Of a stretch of 20,053 nt of DNA, positions 6,701-16,200 are shown in pieces. Within the stretch, counting starts at the first letter, position 1. Every line of letters starts with the position of its first letter. Both the position numbers and the translations under genes were made by a program. Under the pieces are notes generated by a model. That model did no database searches. It had not been told where the DNA came from and was given only the letters and a program-made list of their open reading frames with translations. Source of the stretch: JBDNFP01 sp041689775 (GTDB lineage: Bacteria > Bacteroidota > Bacteroidia > Cytophagales > Spirosomataceae); the NCBI GenBank assembly GCA_041689775.1, contig JBDNFP010000023.1:1-20053 (forward strand), in the 5' to 3' direction.

Positions 6701-8996
6701 TCTCGAAGGACGGGAACATACGGGGCAGCTTTCCAGTGCAGATAGAGAAATACGGGAAACAGAATTCAAATCAGGTAAACTGGCTGCTCTTTTCTGCTCA
6801 CCTACCATGGAGTTAGGCATTGATATATCCGAACTCAATATCGTACACATGCGAAATGTCCCTCCGAGTCCGGCCAACTATGCCCAACGGAGCGGACGAG
6901 CGGGCCGAAGCGGGCAAGCCGCGTTGGTTTTTACTTATTGCTCGGCTACTTCACCGCACGACCGCAACTACTTCGCGCACAACAATCAGATGGTAAGCGG
7001 GGTGGTTCAGCCTCCTAGAATAGACCTCCTCAATGAAGAGTTACTCCTTACGCACCTAAACGCCTACATGTTTATGGAGTTGGGGCTACATGTGGCATCT
7101 TCCGTCAGTGAAGTGCTCGATCTAAATCAGGAAAAGTACCCCATCAAGCAGGATTTTCAGCACCAAATCAAAGACCAGCTCAGCCGTTTCGGCAGTAGCT
7201 TGGCGCAGGAAATGGCCGTTTTATTCAATGGCGTTGAAGGGATAAATGATACCTATTGGTTTTCTGATCAGTGGGTAAGTCAACAAATCGAGGGTTTCTA
7301 TACTCGATTTGACAAAAGCTTCGACCGATGGCGGTATATGTACAATAATGCTCAAACCCTAATTGATAACGCCCGGTTAAAAATTGATGATCCGACTTTA
7401 AAAAGTGATAGCCCCGAAAAAAGAATGGCCCAAGGCGAGGAAAGAACCGGCAAAAGACAACGGGAAGTTCTATTAAATAGTAGCACCAACTCACGAAACA
7501 GTGAATCCGAATTTTATATTTTTCGCTACTTGGCTGCTTCGGGCTTTCTACCAGGCTATGGCTTTACCCGCTTACCCGTCCGGGTATTTTTGGGGCACCG
7601 CAATCAGGATAAAGGTACCTATGTGTCGCGTTCCCGATTCATTGGCTTACGTGAATTTGGGCCCCAAAATCTGGTGTATCACAACGGTGGCAAGTACCGG
7701 ATTCACAAGGCAGAACTGTACGGAAAGGATCAGACCAATCAATCTATTCGTATTTCGGCGCATACCGGCTATGCCTTCCTAAATGAGGAGGGAAAAGGCA
7801 TCAATAACGATCCTATAACCAACAAAACGCTGAAAGGAGACGCTGTTCAATCCTACAATAATTTGATTGAGCTTACGGAGTCGCAAGGAAGACCTCAGGA
7901 AAGAATTTCCTCCGAGGAAGAAGAGCGTATGTCTACCGGTTATGACATTGCGCAATTCTTTACATTCAAAGAGGGTGGCAAGAATATCAAGCGCACCACC
8001 ATTCAAGAAGCCGGCGAGCCTCTGCTAGACCTGATCTTTGACAGCTCAGCCCGGCTGACCCAAGTCAACAAAAAATGGCGAATTTCGACTAACAATGATG
8101 GTTTCGCGATGGGCAGTATTACCGGAAAATGGAAAAAAGCCAAGGATGACAGCGCACCGAACCTGCAAGACCCCATCGTCAATGTCCGTCCTTTTGCCAC
8201 CAATACGGCTGACATCCTCTACATACAGCCTGTGGCCGCTCTTCAATTGGAAGAAGATGGAGTTATTACGTTGGCTTACTCGATTAAGCGAGCCATCGAA
8301 ATGTATTTCCAGATTGAAGAAAGGGAGATTGATGTATGGCTATTAGGATCAGGAGAGCAGAAGAATATTTTACTCTTTGAATCGGCTGAAGGTAGCTTGG
8401 GGATTCTATCCCAAATCGTAGAAAACGCGACTACCTTACAGAATATCTTCAAAACAGCAGCTCAGATTCTACATTTTGATCCAGAGACGTTTGAAGATAC
8501 CCGTACCGACATACCCAAGGCCTCTTACGATGATCTGCTCTCGTACTATAACCAACGCTACCACGACAAGCTGGACCGGTTTGTAGTCAAGCCCGCGCTC
8601 GAACGCCTCATCAAATGCCAGGCAAGTCAGAAAAAAGGTAATGTGTCCATTGATGAGCATTTTCAATCACTACTAGCAGCATCCGACCCTACTGCCGCTA
8701 CGGAAAAAATATTACTTCACTATCTTTACCAAAACGGATACACGCTACCCGACCGAGCCCAGGTAAACCTGCCTGATTTGTACGTGAGCGCGGACTTTGT
8801 GTATAAAACGCCCAATGGATATTCCCTTATTTTCTGTGATGGTAGCGTACACGACGGCCCCGAACAGCGACAGCAGGATGAGCACAAACGTAACCATTGC
8901 CGCAACGCCGGCTATGATGTGATTGAGTGGCACTATACCGAGCCCGTTGAAGTGCTGGTGGCGCGGCGAAAAGACGTTTTTAGAAAAATTATATAA
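3732..8996 (+). CDS. YprA/MrfA-type DEAD/DEAH helicase with DUF1998 (MZB)-like and nuclease-like C-terminus
   Basis: 1754 residues; likely the central ATP-driven translocase of an anti-phage system. RecA domain 1 has a Q-like motif YYHQ (about 83-86), Walker A GTGSGKS (104-110), YPMNAL (136-141), TNYMM (216-220), the DEAH-type box DELH (247-250) and GTSATM (279-284). A long insertion follows. RecA domain 2 begins near FTDNRQDASLQAGH (665-678) and includes SPTMELGIDIS (about 1023-1033) and the arginine-finger motif QRSGRAGRSGQ (1052-1062). This TDNRQDAS/ELGID/QRSGRAGR set is characteristic of YprA-type helicases of DISARM (DrmA), Dpd and Druantia. DUF1998-like sequence follows (FATNTADILYIQP, LLSYYNQ at 1602-1608), but the expected CxxC is replaced by ASYDD (1597-1601). 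The last 90 residues look like a Vsr/PD-(D/E)XK-type fold: ADF (D1688), FCDGSVHD (1701-1708), GYDVIEW. Helicase and DUF1998 in one chain resemble Druantia DruE rather than split DrmA/DrmB. First gene of the operon. Confidence 0.85.
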   Translation: MNIFELHSSIIQDYKSYLDSFINIRDEKVRTLVDKEIKESRFIKEPLIQFNPSYKLGESLSDLAIQNMVHPDLPKVFGNYNLYYHQVEALKKGIKGESFVVTSGTGSGKSLTFLGTIFDHLFKQKKKKGITAILVYPMNALINSQEEEIIKYEINYLKSFVPGYRLSDQKSLKESIEDLKAKTNQRFPVTYARYTGQENEEKRRAIQHDQPSIILTNYMMLELIMTRQSEGWLRESLQDSLKYLVFDELHTYRGRQGADVSMLIRRIKKRCTQPIVSIGTSATMASEGSVKERKEAVAEVASKIFDHPFRVENIIGESLTTCTNGLTIDPTLVAKSLHSPISIDGDSSLFLAHPLATWLETIIALEKESYADTPYWKRAQPTTFDQICQKLCEYTKADDELCRPVLTTLLRWAEKLNIEGARQTPRQSFLPYKIHQFISQTGNVFVTLDTRENRIATLQTARYIKVNQKDVFLYPVLFSRQSGHDFICVRKDFSNTILLPRNSDELPEKITKESLKADKKTGKSKTVLTTDDFSDGYILLDFPNASVWKKEDEDYLPESWFRNVGGQDVLDNFYEFRVPQKIYFDQSGHYSEKPEYPIEGWFIPARLLLDPTSGTIFDLKTSENTKLMRLGNEGRSTATTITSYNIVNALHNQGVAKKNQKLLSFTDNRQDASLQAGHFNDFLMVGRLRSAIYHALLDMPSHQLGLDEITEKVFQKIKLKEVEYARYPSDDPTWGNPENEKALKEYLLIRILYDLKRGWRFVTPNLEQAGLTQISYDRLTAFCEREDFFDKLELFDILSPEERFSIFTQLLNYFRTSYAFDHYKLLQNRGETEDKIRNRLDPEKLWSLDEEEKIEVPFVLTARTVGETTRSTYVASIGPSSYFGKYLKRLLAEKQIDTSAWRKDDHQDYIEKVCGLLASKDFLSKEEVKGKRATAKGYRLRLDSVIWKLGNEKAIIPDDIRNLTYKGYETKPNRFFQEFYKQDFNRFARTLEGREHTGQLSSADREIRETEFKSGKLAALFCSPTMELGIDISELNIVHMRNVPPSPANYAQRSGRAGRSGQAALVFTYCSATSPHDRNYFAHNNQMVSGVVQPPRIDLLNEELLLTHLNAYMFMELGLHVASSVSEVLDLNQEKYPIKQDFQHQIKDQLSRFGSSLAQEMAVLFNGVEGINDTYWFSDQWVSQQIEGFYTRFDKSFDRWRYMYNNAQTLIDNARLKIDDPTLKSDSPEKRMAQGEERTGKRQREVLLNSSTNSRNSESEFYIFRYLAASGFLPGYGFTRLPVRVFLGHRNQDKGTYVSRSRFIGLREFGPQNLVYHNGGKYRIHKAELYGKDQTNQSIRISAHTGYAFLNEEGKGINNDPITNKTLKGDAVQSYNNLIELTESQGRPQERISSEEEERMSTGYDIAQFFTFKEGGKNIKRTTIQEAGEPLLDLIFDSSARLTQVNKKWRISTNNDGFAMGSITGKWKKAKDDSAPNLQDPIVNVRPFATNTADILYIQPVAALQLEEDGVITLAYSIKRAIEMYFQIEEREIDVWLLGSGEQKNILLFESAEGSLGILSQIVENATTLQNIFKTAAQILHFDPETFEDTRTDIPKASYDDLLSYYNQRYHDKLDRFVVKPALERLIKCQASQKKGNVSIDEHFQSLLAASDPTAATEKILLHYLYQNGYTLPDRAQVNLPDLYVSADFVYKTPNGYSLIFCDGSVHDGPEQRQQDEHKRNHCRNAGYDVIEWHYTEPVEVLVARRKDVFRKII

Positions 8997-9008
8997 TCTA
9001 CACCTTGT

Positions 9009-11831
9009 ATGGCAACCCAAACTTTCCAACCGGGCAAACTGGTCACCTTTCGTCAGCGCGACTGGGTAGTACTCCCTTCGGCGGATGCAGACCTGCTCAT
9101 GCTCAAACCCCTGGGAGGATCGGATGAAGAAACCATGGGGATTTTTCTTCCGCTCAACGCCGTGAATGACCGCGTCCGGGAGGCAACATTCCCAAAACCT
9201 TCACCTGACGACATTGATGACTTCGAGTCGGCCAAGTTGCTTTTTGACGCCACCCGACTCTCGTTTCGAAATGCAAGCGGCCCTTTTCGCTGCATGGCCC
9301 GGCTTTCTTTTCGCCCCCGCGCGTACCAGATCGTGCCTCTGGTGATGGCCCTGAAACAACAGGTAGTTCGCCTACTGATTGCTGACGACGTAGGAATTGG
9401 AAAGACGATCGAAGCCCTGTTAATTATCAAAGAGCAACTGGAACGCGGCGAGATCAAAAACTTCGCAATAGTCTGCCTGCCTCACCTATGTGAGCAGTGG
9501 CAGCAGGAAATCAAGGACAAGATGGGAATCGAGGCCGAAATAATCCGGTCGAGTACTGCCGCTTCGTTGGAGCGCCGGCTTCCCGACGACCGATCAGTAT
9601 TTTATCATATTCCCTATCAGGTGATCTCGATTGACTACATCAAGTCCGACCGCCGACGGGGGCTCTTCCTATCAGATTGTCCCGATCTGGTGGTGGTAGA
9701 CGAAGCCCATACCTGTACCCGGCCCGCCGCGGCTACCTCTGTTTCGCAACAGCAACGTTACCACCTCCTGTACGACATTGCCAAAAACCCTAAGCAACAT
9801 CTGGTGCTTCTGACCGCCACCCCCCACAGCGGCAAAGACCCCGAGTTCCAGTCGTTGTTGGGCTTGCTTAATAAAGAATTTGAAACGCTTGACCTGGAAA
9901 AAATCGACCAGAACCAACGCCGGAAGATTGCTAAATTCTTTATTCAAAGAAAGCGGGAGAACATTGCCCGCTGGCAGCGTAAAAACGGCGACGAAAAAAC
10001 GCCTTTCCCCCGCCGGGAGTCCAAGGAGATCGGCTACGTAATTTCGAAAGAATACGAGGAGATGTTTACAGAGGTGCGCGACTTTGCCCGAGGCATCAGC
10101 GAAGAGGGTACCCACATCAAGTCTTCTACCATCCGCTACTGGGCGGCTTTGGCCTTGCTACGCGGCATTATGTCTAGTCCGGCATCGGGCGTGGCCATGC
10201 TCAAAAACCGGATGGTTCGCCAGATGGATGAGGAAGAAAAAGTCGCTTTTGCCTCCCAATCGTTGCCCCTCTTTGAGCAATCGGGCGAAGATAGCGACGC
10301 TGATCCCATTGAGTACATCGACAACGCCGACCTGGACGACAACGAGCGGCAACGTATCGAAGTACTTTGCGATAAGGTGGAAAAATTACAAACCCTTACC
10401 TATGACTGGAAGGCCAGCGAAGCCATTGAGGTAGTAAAAAAGTGGCTAAAAGAAGGACTTAACCCCATTATTTTCTGCAAGTACATCGCTACCGCCCGCT
10501 ACCTGGGGCAGCTTGTCCGGGAAGCATTGCCCAATAAAGTCGACGTGCAGGTAGTGACTTCCGAGCTAGCCGATGAGCAACGCCGTGAGAAAATCAATCT
10601 TATGGAAAGTTCTTCTCAGCGCGTGTTGGTAGCTACTGATTGCCTCAGTGAGGGAATTAACCTGCAATCACTCTTTACGGCAGTACTGCACTACGACCTA
10701 CCCTGGAACCCCAACCGCATCGAACAGCGCGAAGGCCGGGTGGACCGGTTTGGACAGGAATCGCCGGTGGTCAAGACCGCCCTGCTCTACGGGGAAGACA
10801 ATCCCATTGATTTGATTGTGCTGGATGTCATCATCAAAAAAATCCGGGACATTCAACGCGCCACGGGGGTCAGCATCAGTATCGGGGAAGAAAACTCTTC
10901 GTTGATGAATCAGTTGATCAAAGACGTACTTCTCAATCAGGAAAGTAAGGCTTCCGATGGACGTCAGCTGGGTATTTTTGCCAAGGAGTTAGTCTCCAAC
11001 GAGATCGAACAAGCCCGAAAAAAGGCCGAAAACCTGCGGAGTATTTTTGCTCAGGAGAGTATTTCGCCCCAGGAAATAGAAAAGAGCCTCGATGAGGTGG
11101 ACGAGGCCATTGGCGATATGCAAGCCGTGGAAAATTTTGTCAAGCTTTCCGTGGAGCATCTGGCCGGGGCCGTTACGCCCGACGGGATGGGCTACCGGAT
11201 GGATATCACGAACCTGCCGCCACATCTGCACGCCCATTTTGCGGTTAAGAGTGGCCTACGCATCAGTTTTGAATCCCCTACGCCCCTGGGCTATACCTAC
11301 CTGGGCCGTAATCACTTGTTTACCGAACAACTGTGCCAGTTTATGCTCTCCCTGGCTTTTGAAGGCCACGATCGGTACAAAAAAGTAGCCCGGTCGTCTG
11401 TCATCCGGACCGACAAGGTAGCTACCCGTACCACCCTGATTCAGTTTCGAGTACGCAATGTCATCAAGGAAGTAGACAGCAGCCGGGAGGTCATCTCCGA
11501 GGAAATGTACCTCTGGGGCTACCGCAATGGTTCCGCTCAGGATACCCTCACCTACGCCGAAGCCCGCGAGTTGCTGACCACGGCCCAGTCTGCCTCCGGC
11601 CTACTGCTTGACTTTCAACAACGTATGTTTGAGGACGAAATGAAGCAGTTTGGCGTACTGGAACCCGCTTTTCGTTCGCTGGCCGAACTCCGGGCCATGA
11701 AGCTGGTAGAGGCCCACGGTAGTTTTAAAGAACTGGTAGGAGGCAAGCGCTACGAGGCCGTACATCCGGTACTGCCGCCGGACGTAATGGGGGTTTATAT
11801 TTTGCTACCCAAAACCAAAGAACTTTTCTGA
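9009..11831 (+). CDS. drmD: DISARM-type SNF2-like helicase DrmD
   Basis: 940 residues, starting 12 bp after the helicase stop. The N-terminal 65 residues (PGKLVTFRQRDWVVLPS, LKPLGGSDEE, FLPLN) match my memory of the DrmD N-terminus. SNF2 ATPase motifs follow: the RAYQ Q-type motif (104-107), Walker A DDVGIGKT (126-133), DEAH (231-234), TATPHSG (269-275), then in the second RecA domain ATDCLSEGINLQ and EQREGRVDRFGQ (572-583). The remaining roughly 340 residues include a possible coiled-coil (RKKAENLR region) and an alpha/beta tail of unknown function. SNF2 proteins of this kind translocate on duplex DNA; in class 1 DISARM, DrmD is paired with the DrmMI methyltransferase, and both are found here. 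Typical length is about 1000 residues, so it appears full-length. No catalytic residue is missing in the motifs I can read. Confidence 0.87.
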   Translation: MATQTFQPGKLVTFRQRDWVVLPSADADLLMLKPLGGSDEETMGIFLPLNAVNDRVREATFPKPSPDDIDDFESAKLLFDATRLSFRNASGPFRCMARLSFRPRAYQIVPLVMALKQQVVRLLIADDVGIGKTIEALLIIKEQLERGEIKNFAIVCLPHLCEQWQQEIKDKMGIEAEIIRSSTAASLERRLPDDRSVFYHIPYQVISIDYIKSDRRRGLFLSDCPDLVVVDEAHTCTRPAAATSVSQQQRYHLLYDIAKNPKQHLVLLTATPHSGKDPEFQSLLGLLNKEFETLDLEKIDQNQRRKIAKFFIQRKRENIARWQRKNGDEKTPFPRRESKEIGYVISKEYEEMFTEVRDFARGISEEGTHIKSSTIRYWAALALLRGIMSSPASGVAMLKNRMVRQMDEEEKVAFASQSLPLFEQSGEDSDADPIEYIDNADLDDNERQRIEVLCDKVEKLQTLTYDWKASEAIEVVKKWLKEGLNPIIFCKYIATARYLGQLVREALPNKVDVQVVTSELADEQRREKINLMESSSQRVLVATDCLSEGINLQSLFTAVLHYDLPWNPNRIEQREGRVDRFGQESPVVKTALLYGEDNPIDLIVLDVIIKKIRDIQRATGVSISIGEENSSLMNQLIKDVLLNQESKASDGRQLGIFAKELVSNEIEQARKKAENLRSIFAQESISPQEIEKSLDEVDEAIGDMQAVENFVKLSVEHLAGAVTPDGMGYRMDITNLPPHLHAHFAVKSGLRISFESPTPLGYTYLGRNHLFTEQLCQFMLSLAFEGHDRYKKVARSSVIRTDKVATRTTLIQFRVRNVIKEVDSSREVISEEMYLWGYRNGSAQDTLTYAEARELLTTAQSASGLLLDFQQRMFEDEMKQFGVLEPAFRSLAELRAMKLVEAHGSFKELVGGKRYEAVHPVLPPDVMGVYILLPKTKELF

Positions 11832-11840
11832 TACTAGTTT

Positions 11841-13286
11841 ATGAGCCTGCAACGCCTGAACCAACTCCTTCACCAACCCGAGAACATCCGCCTTGAATTC
11901 AAGGAGGCCGCTACCGATTTGCCAAAAAACCTCTTCGAAACGGTATGCGCCATGCTCAACCGCGATGGGGGTGATATTGTGCTGGGGGCCAATAACCGGG
12001 GTGAAGTGACGGGAGTATCCGAAAGTCATTCGGCTGCGATGGTGACCAACCTGGTTAATGTATCCAACAATCCCCAAAAGCTCGATCCTCCCTTTATTCT
12101 GTTTCCGATGGTGTATGAGCTCGAAGGCAAGCGGGTAATTCATATCCAGGTACCGGCTAGTTCACAGGTGCATAAAACCAACGGGGCTATTTATGACCGT
12201 AGCCACGATGGAGATTTTAAAGTTACCCAGCCACACCAGATCGCGGGTATATTTAACCGCAAACGTACCCATTATTCCGAGGGGATAATTTACCCGGCTC
12301 TCCGGTTAGTGGACTTCAAAGCAGATCTATTTCCGAAGGTCAGGAACTTGATTCGTAGCAATAATTTCAATCATCCCTGGCTAACGCTCGATGATCATCA
12401 GCTAATGATGGTGGCGGGGCTGTGGCGTAGTGACTGGCAGACCGGGCAAGAGGGTTATACTCTGGCCGCCGCTTTACTTTTCGGTACCGATCAGGTTATC
12501 CAGAGTATTTTGCCCCACTACAAAATAGATGCACTGGTACGGATTCAGAATACTGAACGCTACGATGACCGGGCCTATATTCAGACCAACCTGATTGAGG
12601 CCTACGAGCAGCTTATGGACTTCGTGGAAAAGCATCTGCCTGATCCTTTCTACATGGAAGGTGACCAGCGGATGAGCCTTCGCGCTAAAATATTTCGCGA
12701 GATCGTTGCCAACCTCATTGTTCACCGGGAATACATCAACGCCCATCCCTGTACGTTCGTAATTCACAAGGATCGGGTGCAGGCCGAGAATGCCAACAAT
12801 CCCCACGGTGAGGGACCCATTGACCCCCTTCACTTTGCTCCCTTTCCTAAGAACCCTTCGCTGGTTAAGTTCTTTATTCAGTTGGGCTGGGCCGATGAAT
12901 TGGGTTCGGGTGTACTTAAAGTCAGTCGGTTGGGTTCGATTTATTCGGGCAAGAAATCCCCACAATTCATCGAGGGGCCGGTGTTTCGGATGATCGTTTA
13001 CACGCCCGAATCCCGCGCCGCTACCAATGGCGGATTAAATGGCGGGTTAAATGGCGGGTTAAATGAGGGATTAAATGAGGGATTAAATGAGGGATTAAAT
13101 GAGGGATTAAAATCTGTGCTGTCGCTGATTCAGCAGCAGCCCGGGATTCAGGCGAAGGATATTGCTGAACTACTTGAACGCCCTATTAAAACAGTGGAGA
13201 GACAATTAAAAACCCTCATTGACCAACACTACATCGAACGCATCGGCAGCCGGAAAACCGGCGGCTACCATACCATCACCCACTAA
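11841..13286 (+). CDS. AlbA_2 (Schlafen-like) ATPase, RecG-like, with winged helix
   Basis: 481 residues, 9 bp after drmD. Domain order: AlbA_2 (about 10-130; LEFKEA 18-23, DIVLGANNRGEVTGV 45-59); a middle region; a Bergerat-fold HATPase_c_4-like domain with the N-box EIVANLIVHREY (E287, N291) and the GWADELGSGV G-box-like segment; seven tandem tetrapeptide repeats (396-423); and a C-terminal winged helix ending KTGGYHTITH. Such proteins are often annotated 'RecG-like' or 'transcriptional regulator', although they lack helicase motifs; AlbA_2/Schlafen-type domains bind nucleic acid. Members are frequent passengers in restriction-modification and other defence operons. Its place between the SNF2 gene and the methyltransferase suggests a role as regulator or sensor of the system (inference). 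A degraded homologue lies on the minus strand at 3029-3520. Confidence 0.85.
   Translation: MSLQRLNQLLHQPENIRLEFKEAATDLPKNLFETVCAMLNRDGGDIVLGANNRGEVTGVSESHSAAMVTNLVNVSNNPQKLDPPFILFPMVYELEGKRVIHIQVPASSQVHKTNGAIYDRSHDGDFKVTQPHQIAGIFNRKRTHYSEGIIYPALRLVDFKADLFPKVRNLIRSNNFNHPWLTLDDHQLMMVAGLWRSDWQTGQEGYTLAAALLFGTDQVIQSILPHYKIDALVRIQNTERYDDRAYIQTNLIEAYEQLMDFVEKHLPDPFYMEGDQRMSLRAKIFREIVANLIVHREYINAHPCTFVIHKDRVQAENANNPHGEGPIDPLHFAPFPKNPSLVKFFIQLGWADELGSGVLKVSRLGSIYSGKKSPQFIEGPVFRMIVYTPESRAATNGGLNGGLNGGLNEGLNEGLNEGLNEGLKSVLSLIQQQPGIQAKDIAELLERPIKTVERQLKTLIDQHYIERIGSRKTGGYHTITH
13026..13109 (+). repeat. Seven 12-nt in-frame tandem repeats
   Basis: Seven head-to-tail 12-mers: one AATGGCGGATTA, two AATGGCGGGTTA and four identical AATGAGGGATTA, encoding three NGGL then four NEGL units. 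The unit length is a multiple of three, so copy change by slippage would alter linker length between ATPase and winged helix without a frameshift. Confidence 0.97.
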
Positions 13287-13288
13287 CT

Positions 13289-16200
13289 ATGCAATTCCCC
13301 TCTTTCACCATCCAAGGCAATATTGTTTCTTCGGAAATCCTGACCAAAATCCGGGAGGAAGATATCCGGCATCAGGACGCCCGAAGCTTCGGGCTGGACG
13401 CCAAAACCACCTTGCGCGACGAAATAGGCATTGCTTGGGCCGCGACGCGCGCCCACTACACGGCCTTTCGGCTGCGGGTAAACCGCCTCAAAGACGACGA
13501 CCCGGGTACTTCCGAAACCCGCAACTCCTGGATGATTCCGCTGCTGCGTGAGCTAGGCTACGACATCGAAAAGGCCCGCGCCTATACCCTGGCCGACTCC
13601 GGCAAGTCCTACGCCATCAGCCACAAGGCCGTCAACCGGGGCGACTTTGCGGTGCATATCATGGGGATCAACGATAGCCTCGACAAACGCCGCGAATCCG
13701 GTGGACCGAGGCTGTCGCCGCACGGGCTGGTGCAGGAATTTTTGAACAATACCGAGCACGACTACGCCCTGGTAACCAACGGGCGCTACCTGCGGCTACT
13801 CCGCGACGCCACACGCCTGGTGCGGCTGAGCTATCTTGAAGTAGACCTCGAAAAAATGATGGAGGAGGAGCTGTACATCGACTTTGCGCTCCTGTTCCGC
13901 CTGCTGCACGCCAGCCGGATGCCGGCCCTACCCGATGAAACCACCGACAGCCCCATCGAGTATTACCACCAGGAATCGCTTTCGTCGGGCTCGCGTATCC
14001 GCGAAAAACTGAGCGTAGCCGTGAAGCAGTCGATTCTGCAACTGGCCAACGGTTTTCTGCACCACCCGGCCAACGAAGACTTTACGGGCAAGGTAGCCCA
14101 GGGTACCATCGCCCCGGCCGACTACTACCTCTACCAGCTGCGGGTGATTTACCGTTTTCTGTTCCTGATCGTGACCGAAGAGCGAAACCTCGTGTACCCC
14201 GACACCAAAGACCAGGCCGTACAACGGCTGCGGGGTATCTACTACGACTATTACAGTATCGAACGGCTGCGCCGGCTGGCGTACAAGTCCCTGTACATCG
14301 ACGGCCGCAAAACCGACCTCTGGGAAGGGCTCAAAACTACCTTTGAACTCTTTGAGGACGGCCGCTACGGCCAGAAACTCAGCATCAAGCCGCTGGGTTC
14401 GGGGCTGTTTGGGCGCAATGCCCTGGGCGAGCTACCCAACCTTACCCTCAGCAACGAGGTACTGTTGCGGGTGATCCGCAACCTGACGCTCTTTGAAAAC
14501 AACGACGGGCAATTGGTGCGGGTCAACTACTCCGACCTCGACGTAGAGGAGTTTGGCTCGGTGTACGAAGGGCTGCTGGAATTCGACGCTGTCTTTAAGG
14601 CCGTGGGCAACCGGCCTACCTTTGCCTTTGTGGAGGGTACCGGCCGCTCCTCCTCCGGCTCCCACTACACGCCCGAGGAGCTGGTGAAGCCGCTGATTAC
14701 CCACTCTCTGGACTACCTCATTGCCGACCGGCTCAAAGCCCCCAACCCGGAGCAGGCGTTGCTCTCGCTCAAAATCGCCGACGTAGCCTGCGGCAGCGGG
14801 CATATTCTGTTGTCAGCGGCGCGGCGGGTGGCCATCGAGCTGGCCCGCGTGCGTACCCACGAAGAGCAGCCCGCGCCCACGGCCATCCGGCAGGCCCTGC
14901 GCGACGTCATCAAACAATGTATCTACGGCGTAGACAAAAACCCGCTGGCCGTGGAACTGTGTAAGGTGGCGCTGTGGCTCGAAGCCCACAACCCCGGCGA
15001 ACCCCTCAACTTTCTGGACCACCGCATAAAGTGCGGCGATGCCTTAGTGGGGCTGGCTCAGGCGCAAGACCTGCAACGGGGCATTGCCACGGAAGCCTTC
15101 AAAGCCTTGCCCAACGACGACAAGGGCGTGGCGAAGCTGTTTCGTGATCGCAACAAACGCGAGCGGGCCACCCAAACCCAGCTACCGCTCAACTACAACC
15201 AAACCATCGGCAACGACCTGACGGCCCTCATGCAGGCCTACACCGCCTTTGACGCCCTACCCGAGCGCACGCCCGACGAGATCGCCACCAAGCAGCAAGC
15301 CTACACCCGCCTGCTCGGCGGACGAAACCACCAACGCCTCAAAACCCTGGCCGATTTGCAGTTGATGCCTTTTTTTGTGGCCAAAACTGACCTCAACCAG
15401 GCTACCCTGCTGACCGACGCCACCTACCGCCGGTATCTGCGGGGTGAAGCCAGCCCCACGGACCCGGAAGAAACCAAGGCCATTACCACCGCCGCTACCC
15501 ATCGCTTTTTCCACTGGTTTCTCGAATTCCCCGAGGTATTTACGCGGGGAGGATTTGACTGCGTGCTGGGCAATCCCCCGTTTTTGGGAGGACTCAAACT
15601 ATCCACTAACTACGGGCAAAACTACCTCACGTACCTGCATCATGCCTATGCCCCCGCCGGGGGTACCTGTGACCTTGTAGCCTACTTTTTCCGACGAATA
15701 TTTTCTTTAAATCAAAAGGGAGGGTTTCTATCTCTTATTTCTACAAATACTATCGCTCAGGGCGATACCCGAGCAGGCGGACTTGAAACAATAATAACGG
15801 ATGGAGGTACCCTCAACCATGCGGTACGGAGTATGCGATGGCCGGGACTGGCAGCGGTGGAGGTAGCCTTAGTAACTATTCACAAGGGTGAATGGAACAA
15901 TACGTTTACACTAGACCAGAAACCCGTAAAAACCATTACCCCTTATCTGGATAGCGCTGAAACGTTGGGGAACCCGTACCCTTTGGAACAAAATAAGGGC
16001 AAGAGCTTTATCGGCTCTTATGTGCTGGGGATGGGTTTTATAATGGACCCTCAGCAGGCACAGGCCCTCATCGCCCAAGACCCCAAAAACAAGGACGCAC
16101 TTTTTCCCTACCTCAACGGTGATGACCTCAACAGCAACCCCGACCAAAGCCCCAGCCGCTGGGTAATTAACTTTTTTGACTGGCCGCTGTGTCGCTATAG

